In this document: piece after piece, positions 12,001 to 24,000 of the stretch
Numbering within the stretch: the stretch's first letter is position 1
Layout: each line of letters opens with the position of its first letter
From: Notospermus geniculatus
Lineage: Eukaryota > Nemertea > Pilidiophora > Heteronemertea > Lineidae
DNA length: 64,000 bases
Direction: 5' to 3'
NCBI GenBank assembly: GCA_002633025.1
Contig: NMRB01001292.1
Span: 139,856 to 203,855, forward strand
Made by a program: the position numbers and the translations under genes
Notes under the pieces: model-generated
The model's database searches: none
The model's input: the letters and a program-made list of their open reading frames with translations, nothing else
Told to the model about the DNA's origin: nothing

Positions 12001-15000
12001 CGTCAGTACAACTAAAATCTCGTGTTGTGTTGTTGTCATCATTGAAGAATCGTTTGTCAGTTGGTCCTCTTTGGAATTTGATGAGTTTGCGCCTGTACTG
12101 GGTTATTTTGTGATGAATTATCAAAAGGAGCTGTTTCCTTAAGGAACGATTGTACCAAGTCATTTTTTAGGTATTAATTGTTGGGCAGTTGTACTAAAAA
12201 TGGTTGGAATATGTAGTTTAGACATCACTCTAAATTGTGAAAAAGGAAAAATGTGACTATTACATAACTGAATGGTAAAACAAAGGACATTTGCAAAATG
12301 TCTGAAATGAAGCAGAAACGCTCAAAATACTGCATTAATGAATCTGGTACATATGTTAGCTCAGTGTGTATTTATCTTTTGTTGCTGAAAACACCATTTT
12401 AAAACATCACTTTAAGAGATATTTGCATTTAAAGCTAAAATAAGTCAGCAATTTGCCTGATTCTACAGTTGTGTTTGTGAGGACCTCATAAAGGGGGAAA
12501 AGGAAAACCAACATGACCACATGGTTGGCTGAATTGCCACAATCAGAATAATATCCAAGCAGTTCTATGTGTATCCAATGTGACCAGTGATCAGTAGTGT
12601 CACACACAAACCAAGTTCAATACTCAAGCTGAACTGAATTAACCCCTTAAAAGCAAAGAGTGAATGACGTGATGAAACCATCCATTCAGGAGGTGATCAA
12701 GTGGGCCATGACTGAATTAGCCCACTGAAGCAGGCTTCATGCTAATGTCGACTGCAAGGTGGTCTATGACTGAATGACCATGAGTGTGCTGTAATAAGGC
12801 CTTATTGATCTTACAAATAACACAAACATCAGTGGTGGTCACTGGTCACATTGGTTACATCGAATTGCCTGGATATTATTCTGATTGTGGCAATTCAGCC
12901 AACCATTTGGTCATGTCAGTTTTCCTTTTTCCCCCTCTATGAGGTCCTCACAAACACAACTGTAGAATCAGGCAAATTGCTGACTTATTTTAGCTTTAAA
13001 TGCAAATATCTCTTAAAGTGATGTTTTAAAATGGTGTTTTCAGCAACAAAATATAAATACACACTGAGCTAACATATGTAACAGATTCATTAATCAGTAT
13101 TTTGAGTGTTTCTGCTTCATTTCAGACATTTTGCAAATGTTCTTTGTTTTACCATTCACTTATGTAATGGTCACATTTTTTCTCTTTCACAATATAGAGT
13201 GATGTCTAAACTACATATTCCATCCATTTTTAGTACAACTGCCCAACAATTAATACCTAAAAAATGACTTGGTACAATCGTTCCTTAAGGAAACAGCTCC
13301 TTTACATCAGATGACAGTGGAAGAGAGCCCTCTCCACAAACCATTTTTGCCCAAGGGGTTTTTGCTCTGATGTTTTGCAAAATATTTTCATGAGAATTTG
13401 CCAAATTTAGTTCTGTGTCATGCAGTTTCGTCTGTAGTGGATAATTTCCCTGAAAATTTACGGGTTTGGGGGAGAATAAGTTGGAGATGGTGGGTCGTAT
13501 TTGAGAACGTTACTTAGCGTTAAGGTCAACCTTAAGTCTATTGTAAAACCATCGAGAACAATAGATTTAATGTTAAGAGGTCCCGTTCTAAAATACGGCC
13601 CGGTGCCTTCCTATTTGTGGTTGAAGTGTTGTCAAAGGTGAACTCATTTCATGAATTTTTGTTCCAGGATTCCGATTCATCTAGTTCTAGTCTCGATGAT
13701 GATGATGATGATTCGGATGTTGCAACAAGCCTACCTCTCATTCGAGTGGATCCACCGAGAGATGGCGAACTGAAGAAACGTCAGATTCATGCGGGGGTTA
13801 AACCGGAAGTTGGAGAAAGTCCGACGCGACACAGGACGCTTAGCCTTGATGAAACATCAACCTCACCCCCGGGGATGGAGAAGAAGAGATCAGCGTCGGT
13901 TCCAGCTACGAAGGCACCCGCAATTGGTACCCCAGACGATCAGGTTTCGCCGGAGGCTGAATGTGTTGGCCATAAAAAATCATCTAGTGGGTCACTTCCA
14001 GGGAGTCGCAAGAGCTCCGATGCGTCTAACAAAGCTCCTGCTGGGGGAACACCCAGAAAAAGCTCATTGAAAACCACAGATTTGAGGATGGCTTTTTTGA
14101 GTCGACAGCCAAGCGACAAAGACATGAAAAGTCCGATGTCCTCGGAATCGATGCGTTCGACTCCGGAGGTTGCAGCCCAGCAGTTTCATGTCGAGGCGGG
14201 ATACGCCGCAGAGCCGTCACGTATGTTCGAGAGTGAAAGTGGACCAATGATATCTGATCGAAGCCAGAAAGACTTGCCAGAGTATACAACTGACCCTCAG
14301 GCCGCCAAAGTTCAGTTCCATTTGGGTAAGGCCTAATTCTTATTTTTCTGGTCTCGTTTAAGACTTGGAGTTAAAGTGTGCTTCACCTAACTTCAACATG
14401 GGCAAAGTGCCACGCCTGTGCAGCAGGAACACAATAGGGTCGTTTAGACGACAGGCAAAAATCCACATGCGCTCGATTGAATCCGATTGTGGTTCAAAAC
14501 TTGCGTATAAACGCTACCCAATGCGGTCCAATGTGGATTTTGGACCACATACGACCACATTCAAATCTCGTCTAAACGCAAATGAGACCGATACGGGTCG
14601 ATCGGACCCAATCAGATCGAATCTGAATGTGTTTTTTTCGCTTGTCTAAACGGGCCTAATGATTAAACCACAAACCACAGTACCAGTTGACTGAGCACAA
14701 CCTTGGATTTGCTATGCTCATGGAAAGTAAACCAAGTTACCTAATATCATTAGATAATTGTGACATGGATTATTTACTAATGACTTGTGCACATTTCCAA
14801 GCTTGGCATTTTGCCCATGTTGAAGTAAGGGTGAATCATACTTTAGAACTGTTCATGTGTTGTTGTGCAACTTAGCATTCATCTCGAGAATGGTTCGACG
14901 TCACCCCTACCCCCAAAGTCCTACATTTGTATTGATCGGAGAAATCATGTTTGAATGAGATTAAAACAAATGTTTTCGTTTTTCAGGGGGTGAAGACGAT

Positions 15001-18000
15001 GAAGAGGACCATTTACGCGAGACGGAGGCTCTTATGGCCAACTACGATCAAAGATCGACTGATCTTGGACAGATACCAATTCCAGAGGTGCCAATGATGG
15101 AAGAAAAATCAGAATCGGAGCCTGAATTAAAGGAAAAGTAGGTACCCAAGGGTATCAAACAATATTTTGTTTAGCCTGCAGCACCCAGGCGACATCACAG
15201 GCGATCTACTCACCCCTGATCTTCTTGCAACCACCGCAGACAAGGTGATATCGGTTTTAGGGTTGTTTGGTTATTGGGTAAACGTCACTGGCAAGACGAT
15301 TTCACGCATTGCTCTCTGGCACACACTGGCGTCAACAGGCAATTTCAGTGTTCTCGCCAGGCCTTTTAAACAGGGCGGTACCACCGTGTTCAAAATTCAG
15401 AGGTCACTTTACCACCCTTTTAAAATTTTTACCACCCTGTTTGAAAATGCAACTTGAAATGCATTTTCTATTACACCACTCTGTTTGAATTTCACTCCCA
15501 CCCTGTTTGAAAATCCTGTTTGGAAAAATTTCTGGCTAGAACACTGGATTTTGCCCACTGGCGATCAGATCGCTCGTAATCGCTGGTGTGCCGCTGGCTT
15601 TAGTCAGTGTGGTCGCTTGAATAACTATCCCAGAAATGTGTCTATCTGTTTGTTTTAAAATTCAAAGTTTTCTCTTCAGACCACACAAACACAAGCATCG
15701 CCGCCACCACCATAAGCGGCACCACCACCGTCCGGAGGAGAGCTACGATCTGGAGGATCTTATGGAACGGCGACATGCAGGAAGCGAGACGACCGTCAAT
15801 CCAGCTTTGAAGCGTGTCCCGACAGAACCAGACGAAGCAGCGTTACTGCGTCTTGCCGCTCTTGACGATATGAAAAGTAAGAATCGAGAGCTTCGCGAGG
15901 TAGACATCTCTGCCTTAAGGGAACTTGGCTTTGACTAGTAACACAAATGACTGCCCCATACGTTTCTTCGGCTGAGTTGCCAATCAAGAGCCAACTTATG
16001 CAAGAAAATGCGCCCATAAGTTTCTTCGGCTGAACTGCCCCTAAAGAGCCCACTTGTGCCAAATGCGTCCATGTTACTTCGGCTGAGTTGCAGTAAAGAG
16101 CCAACTTGTGCAGCAGACATGGTAGAACACGTCTTTCTTTGGCTCAGCTGTCAATAAAAGTGCCAAATTGTGCAAGAAAATGTGTCCATACATTTCTCCG
16201 GCTGGGTTGCCAATAAATAGCCAACTTATGCAATATATGCATCCATACATTTCTTCGGCTGAACTGCCAATAAAGAGCCAACTTATGCAAGATATGCATC
16301 CATACATTTCTTTGGCTAAACTGCTAATAAAGAGCCACCTTGTGCAAGAAAATGCATCCATACATTTCTTCGGCTGAACTGCCAATAAAGAGGTATAAAA
16401 AGATGGTTTGCTTTGCTGCATAGCCTTGTTGATTACTTAGAACTTACATTCTCTGTGTTTCTCAGGTCATAGGTTTGAAGATGCACGTGGTATCCGACGC
16501 CACAAGATTCGCCACAGTGCCATGGCCTCCATCGTTCAGATCGGCAAGGCGCAGGATCCACAACGAATGTCGTACGCTCCAGCCAGGATGAGGCAGTTTG
16601 ATCATAGTCCGCATGATGTAAGTATTATCGATATTATAAGCTGTATTTACACTCCCAAGAATGAAGTGAACTCGGACTGTACCGAGTACGGTACGGCCAA
16701 AATAGTGGCAGTGTAAACCTGTGCAGCATACCCAGTCCGGACCACAAGTGAACCGTACCGAGACCCGCAGAAGGAGGTGGTACCACCCTGTTCAAAATTC
16801 AGACTACAGAGGTCATTTTACCACCCTGTTTAAATTTTTACCACCCTGTTTGAAAATGTAACTTGCAATGCATTTTCTATTTACACCACACTGTTTGAAT
16901 TTCACTCCGACCCTGTTTGAAAATCCGGGGCCTTAAAACAGAGGAAAATGCAGGTATCCCACCCTGTTTGGAAATTTTCTGGCTAGAACACTGATTTCCC
17001 TCTGAAAATTCTTGTATTACAAAATCTGAATGAGATTCTGTGGGAAATGAATATACCATTTTCCAGGTGTTTGTAGAGTTGGACGAGTTGTTAGTCGGCG
17101 ACCAAAATGAATTGGAATGGCGTGAGAAAGCTCGTTGGATCAAGTTTGAAGAGGATGTTGAGGAAGGCGCTGAGAGGTGGGGAAAGCCCCATGTTGCCTC
17201 ACTGTCGTTCCACAGCTTGCTGGATCTCAGACGGTGTCTTGAAAAATGTAAGTGACATTAGTTTTCTCTTTGGCTGGTATTTTCTTCGGAGCATTGTTCA
17301 AAGTTCTACGATATCCTTCAGACTAGGATCTAAAAGTCACAATACATGTACCTTGGCAGGATTTCTGTTGTATTGTATTGTATAGATTATTGGAATTTGC
17401 ACTTATGCTTTTTGGTGTGCTAGGCTAGATAATACCAGTTCAGTGGGGGAACTGCTAAATTCATGCGAGACGCGTCACGTCATTAGGAACGCTTGGGGGA
17501 TGCAAGGACGTCATTTCATCACATGATGTTGCCGACGTCACGGATGATGCGACGGGAATCTCGATGACGTTGTGGCGTCAAAAACTATGGGCCGTATTTT
17601 AGAACGTTCCTTGATGTTAAGGTCGACCTTAAGTCTATTGTAAAACCATCGAGAACAATAGATTTAATGTGGACCTTAATGTTAAGGAACATTCTAAAAT
17701 ACGGCCCTATATATCATCAAAATTCGGGCTTCGTAGGGACACTTCCCAGGCCTGTCTCCATTTGCATACCAAGTTTGGTGGTGATCCGTTAGTGAAACTT
17801 GGAGAAAATCGCGGACAGACACAAACAAACTTTAATCGAATATTAATATGATGTAGTCCTCCTGTAACTGCTACTATAGGCGCAAGAATTCTACCCGTAA
17901 TCTGTGGTCGTTGCAGGTGCCATCCTTCTTGACCTCGAGGCCCATGACCTGACGTCTATTGTGTCGCAAACTGTTGATCGGCTGGTAATTGAGGATCAGT

Positions 18001-21000
18001 TGGCCGAAGATGACCGTGCAAAAGTATTCAGGGCATTGCTTCTGAAACACAAGTAAGTTACCAAAATGACACTCCCAACTGCAATTTAATTGCAGTAAGT
18101 TACCAAAATGACACTCCCAACTGTAGTTTAATTTGATGATGTTTCATCCCCAAAGTGCAAAAACGAGTGCAGAAACCTCTTGGTATAGTGGAGTGCAGTT
18201 TTTATTGTCCACTTGTGTCAGATATCACAATGTAGTTTTCTCTAACGTTCTGTGTTTATGGTGTTGTCGTGTTTTATGTGTAGTCTGTTTCTTCTAGACG
18301 TCAGTGTGTGCTAAGTACCCCTAGTTCTGCAATAGAGCTTGGTCCTGTGTTTACAGTTTCCATTTACATGTATGTCAGATGTCGCAAACCCCTACACGTA
18401 GTTTTCTCTAACTTTCTGTGTTTCGTGTTTTATGTACAGTCTGTTTCTTCTAGACGTCAGTGTGTGCTAAGTACCCCTAGTTCAATAGTTGTGCAATAGA
18501 GCTTGTGCAGTGGCGCATGGGCTGATATTCATAAAAGCTAGCAAATGCTTTTACTTTGAATTTTGTAGTAAATTTACATGTACATTGGACATTGCTGTGC
18601 AAATCTTAAGTAAAAGCATTTGCTGTCTTTTATGAATATCAGCCATTATGCCGTCACCTTTTGACCGGTGGTCCACCATGCTGGCGTCGACGACATAGTG
18701 TGCCACGTGAAGATCACGTCATTGTTGAAGTCGCGCACAATCCACTTGCGCTGACGACAAAGTTGGTCGATGACGTCAATTTGACTGTCAAGATGGCGGA
18801 ATTTTCTGTGATGACGTCATCTGCACAAGCTCTATATACTTTGGTGTAACATTTCGCCTTCTAATTTCCCTTTTCTCCACTTAGAATTATTTCCTGTATT
18901 ATTTCTCAAAACTAGGCATGTTGAGGAGCTCCACAGAATGCAGCGCAGAAATGCCCTGGCGAACATAAATGTTGACGCACTGAAGCGCCGTTTCTCTCGG
19001 CGCCCATCTCTGTCTGGCGACGACGCGATAGAATTGACGTAATGATTGTTTTTGTCCTTTGAATGACAGCTGAGGTGACAGCGGGAAATAATCACGGGAA
19101 TCTCTCTATTACGGATTCTGGGGATTAAGTTAAGAAAAGTCAGGTATCCTGACTGCTGAGGGCCTAGTAGCCAAGTGGTTATCACGTCCACGAAAGTATA
19201 ATTCACCCGAACTTCAACATGGGCAAAGTGCCAGGCGTGTGCAACAGACACCATAAAGTGAACACAATGAATGACAAACCACAAATCACAATATTTACCA
19301 GTTGACTGAGCACAACCTTGGAGTGTTTGCTATAGGCTGTTGAAGTGACCCTAACATCATTAGGTAACTGACATGGATTATTTACCACTGACTTGTGCGC
19401 ATTTCCAAGCTTGGCACTTTGCCCATGTTGAAGCTAGGGTGAATTATACTTTAGCGAGCGGCACGTCCCGCATTCGAATCCAGCCCGGGCCATGGTGACT
19501 TGTACCTCGTTCCTTCGCAAGAGCAATTAAAAGACCCCAACTAAAGTGAGGAAAATGAGTAGCATGAGATGGCCTCTTCCCGTACTCACCAGGGCGAATG
19601 CTATGGCTTTGGCCCTGACAGAAGCATACAAATCTAATACAATACAATGCAGTAAATGCAAATGGAGGTTATGACCTTTTTGGGAAGTTTGCTGACCAAA
19701 ATAGAGAGGTTCCCTTACCAGAAGTCCCCCTCCCCAAATATCAGCAGTTTCCAACACTAAGAAGTGACTGGCATATTGACAAGCGTTTCTCCATGGTCCA
19801 TATTCAATAACATACTTAAGAAGTCAAAGTGTGATACTTACCTTTTGTGTTGAACAAAGGATAAGTGTCACACTTACCATAGACTTATGTAGTTTTATGA
19901 ATATGGGCCCATATTCATAAATATACTTAAGTCAAAGTGTGATACTTACCTTTTGTGTTGAACAAAGGATAAGTGTCACACTTAAACTTACATGTAAGTA
20001 GTTTTATGAGTATGGGCCCTGGAAACCTCTACTAGCTTGCCATTTCCGGTNCTGACGTCTATCGTGTCGCAAACCGTTGACCGCCTGGTAATTGAGGATC
20101 AGTTGGCTGAAGATGACCGTGCGAAAGTATTCAGGGCATTGCTTCTGAAACACAAGTAAGTTACCAAAATGACACTCCCAACTGCAATTTAATTGTTCCC
20201 TTATTCAGATGTAATTGAACCTTTTCCCAGTCAGGTGGTCCTGTGTTTTCAGTTTTAGTCCTGATTCTGTGTTAAAAGAGTTTTCTGCCTGTGATAAGTG
20301 GTGTTTTCTGTGAAGACTATAGCCGTGGTTACACTACATAGAAATCCCCGGGTTTTTTGACACCCGGGTCTAGCCCGGCACTGAAAAATCCCTCCTGAGG
20401 CCCGGTGCCCGTCAGCACTACTCACATTTTGTGACGGGGACCTAAATTAAGCCCTCCAAAAACCGTTCGAGCTCGGAGGGGATTATTACACCGCGTTTTT
20501 AACAGGTGTGGACAGAAAGGGCCATGGGCACAAAAGTTTGGGTTAAATAATTGTCTGACAAGATGCGTTTGGAACTGTTGCACTATGGTTGGACAATGAA
20601 TGGCCACGACAACGGCGTGGGAGAAGTCGTAGGCCACCATCCTTTGTTGGAAAGGTCTGAATGAATGGCAGAATGGCAGAACTTCATCAATAGCTCTGTC
20701 ATGCCAAGAAATAATTGCAATATTTTAAGTTTGTGTTGTGTTATGATGATGTTTCATCCCCAAAGTGCAAAAACGAGTGCAGAAACCTCTTGGTATAGTG
20801 GACTGCAGTTTATATTGTCCATTTATGTCAGATATCACAAACCCCTACACATAGTTTTCTCTAACTTTCTGTGTTTATGGTGTTGTCGTGTTTTATGTGT
20901 AGTCTGTTTCTTCTAGATGTCAGTGTGTGCTAAGTACCCCTAGTTCGATAGCTGTGCAATAGAGCTTGGTCCTGTGTTTACAGTTTCCATTTACATGTAT

Positions 21001-24000
21001 GTCAGATGTCACAAACCCCTACACGTAGTTTTCTCTAACTTTCTGTGTTTATGGTGTTGTTGTGTTTAATGTGTAGTCTGTTTCTTCTAAGCCAGCGTGT
21101 GCAAAGTACCCCTAGTTCAATAGTTGTGCAATAGAGCTTGTGAAGTGGCTCATGGGTTGATATTTATAAAAGCTAGCAAATGCTTTTACTTTGAATTTTG
21201 TAGTACATTTACATTTACATTTAATGCTGTGCAAATCTTAAGTAAAAGCATTTGCTATCTTTTATGAATACCAGCCATTATGCCGTCACCTTTTGACCGG
21301 TGGTCCACCATGCTGGCGTCGACGACAAAGTGTGCCACGTGAAGATCACGTCATTGTTGAAGTCGCGCACAATCCACTTGCGCTGACAACAAAGTTGGTC
21401 GATGACGTCAATTTGACTGTCAAGATGGCGGAATTTTCTGTGATGACGTCATCTGCACAAGCTCTATATACTTTGGTCTAACATTTCGCCTTCTAATTTC
21501 CCTTTTCTCCACTTAGAATTATTTCCTGTATTATTTCTCAAAACTAGGCATGTTGAGGAGCTCCACAGAATGCAGCGCAGAAATGCCCTGGCGAACATAA
21601 ATGTTGACGCACTGAAGCGCCGTTTCTCTCGGCGCCCATCTCTATCTGGCGACGACGCGATAGAATTGACGTAATGATTGTTTTTGTCCTTTGAATGACA
21701 GCTGAGGTGACAGCGGGAAATAATCACGGGAACCTCTGTATTGCGGATTGTGGGGATTATGATGTTAAGTGTCGGGTATCCTGACGGCGGAGGGCGTGAT
21801 AGCTGAGTGGTTATCACGTCCACCATGTCCACTAGCAAGTGGCAGGTCCCGCATTCGAATCCAGCCCAGGTCACATCATGGGATATAATCCCAGACTCTT
21901 CGCGTCCATCGTTTGGGACAGTAAGCCGTGGTGACTTTGAAGTCTGGCAACATCTAAGCGCGACCCAAAGGAATACGGAAGTTAGGCAATTTATTAGTTG
22001 GATTTTCCACGGATCTTTAATCACACGCAACTCTTGAATAAACCGATCAACAATTCGATCAGACTATACAAACAGACTTTAGTGTGCAACGGATCGTTAC
22101 TTGGTACGCAAGTCAAATGCATAATCGAAAACTGCAAATTCCTGTCTCATTTCTGACTTCCGCATTCCATTGGGTCGCACTTAGATGTTGGCGGACTTTA
22201 CCTCGTTCCATTGCGAGAGAAATTATAACACCTCATCTGACTGAGTGAAGAATATGAGTAGCTTGAGATGGCCTCTTCCATACTTACCAGGGCGAATGCT
22301 ATGGCTTTGGCCCTGACAGAAGCATACAAATCTAATACAATACAATACAGTAATATGCAAATGGAGGTTATGACCTTTTTGGGAAGTTTGGTGTCCAAAA
22401 TAGAGAGGTTCCCTTACCAGAAGTCCCCCCTCCCCCATATATCAGGAGTTTCCAACACTAAAGAAGTGGCTGGCGTATTGACAAGCTTTTCTCCAGGGTC
22501 CATATTCAAAAACATACTTAAGTCAAAGTGTGATACTTATCTTTTGTTGAACAAAGGATAAGTCACACTTCGACTTAAGTAGTTTTATGAATATGGGTCC
22601 ATATTCAAAAACATACTTAAGTCAAAGTGTGATACTTATCTTTTGTTGAACAAAGGATAAGTCACACTTCGACTTAAGTCGTTTTATGAATATGGGTCCA
22701 TATTCAAAAACATACTTAAGTCAAAGTGTGATACTTATCTTTTGTTGAACAAAGGATAAGTCACACTTCGACTTAAGTAGTTTTATGAATATGGGTCCAT
22801 ATTCATAAACATACTTAAGTCAAAGTGTGATACTTATCTTTTGTGTTGAACAAAGGATAAGTGTCACACTTAGACTTGAGTAGTTTTATGAATATGGGCC
22901 CCTGGAAACCTCTAGGTTGCCATTTCCAGTCCCCAGGGGCTCCGAGGTTGCCTTTCCAGGGGGCCATGAGGTATACTTTCACACCGTGGTAGTGCGAATT
23001 TTATTTCTCAGTTTTGTTTTTTTTGCCGAAGTCAGTTGATGCCAAAACAAATGACTGTTTCATGATATCACCGTACTGACAGCCTAAGGGCCCTATTCTA
23101 GAAGCTTCCTTATTGTTTGCAGGGCAGAATACAAAAGCTTAAAGTGGACCTTTGAGTTAAAGAGGCTTCTAGAATACGGGCCCAAGATTTTTTTTTTTTT
23201 TAGGGGCATGGCGCCCTGGGGGGTTAAAAAGGGCACAATGGCGCCCCCTTTTGGCGGCATGGCGCGGCGCCACTCTGAAATGGCCTAGATATAACACTGC
23301 GGTTGGCCCAAGTTGACACTACCCATTGCGAAATTGGCAGAATCACGTCAGATGAAGCAGTTTGATGTGACCTTCCACAGCAAAACCATGCGCATGTTGC
23401 TCTTTAGCTTGGCAGGTCGAGACCAAATGTTTGTCAGTTTCAATATTGTCTGTCTATTATGATAAATCAAAGGAGTGAAATCATCTGAAACAATCTATTT
23501 CTTCCATTCTCTCCTGGTGTCATCTTAGTTCGCTGAGGCTCACCTTCTGAGTGGCATGCAACTACTTTTGCTGTGGAAGGTCAGATCAGTGGATTATTTA
23601 AGCCCCAGTCACATATCCACTCCGGGGCCCGTACGGCGAGTAAAAACAGACATTTTGGCCGATTTCTATGGTGCCCAGTTTGATCCAGCCTACTTTCCGC
23701 CTATCTATTGAGGCGATTTCGGTATGATTCATCTTAGATCCGAGTTTCAGTCTCTAAAATCCGCAGCAAGCCGCTGGCTGGGGAAAATCGTACGGGGCCC
23801 AGTGGATTTGTGACCTAGGCTTTAACAGTAACAACTTGTGTTGCCCCAAGCTCCAAACACTATGGCCCAACCCTGATCGATTGTACTGCAGTTCGTGTGA
23901 TGCTTGAATCCAATTACTAGTATAGTATGTAAATGTTCAGCAGTGTGCCTTCATTGTCCTACCCCCACCCACATAATCATTTCTTTTCGCTGCCGAGTGA

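Larger units (their letters stand above)
17950..22931. repeat. Block present twice around a single N (likely haplotype duplication)
   Basis: Bases 17950-20050 and 20052-22931 are two versions of one region. Both hold the end of exon 9, exon 10, the CCCCAAAGTGCAAAAACGAG repeat, a SINE-B and CATATTCATAAA foldbacks. Copy 2 starts inside exon 9, directly after the N. Copy 1 ends at CCATTTCCGGT, where copy 2 reads on as CCATTTCCAGTCCCCAGG. The coding differences are synonymous. The layout fits two alleles joined end to end by the assembler. Confidence 0.8.

Noticed and set aside
18661-18849. 62-codon frame repeated at 21293-21481
   Set aside because: The repetition comes from the haplotype duplicate. 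It lies in intron directly before exon 10 and contains TGACGTCA palindromes.
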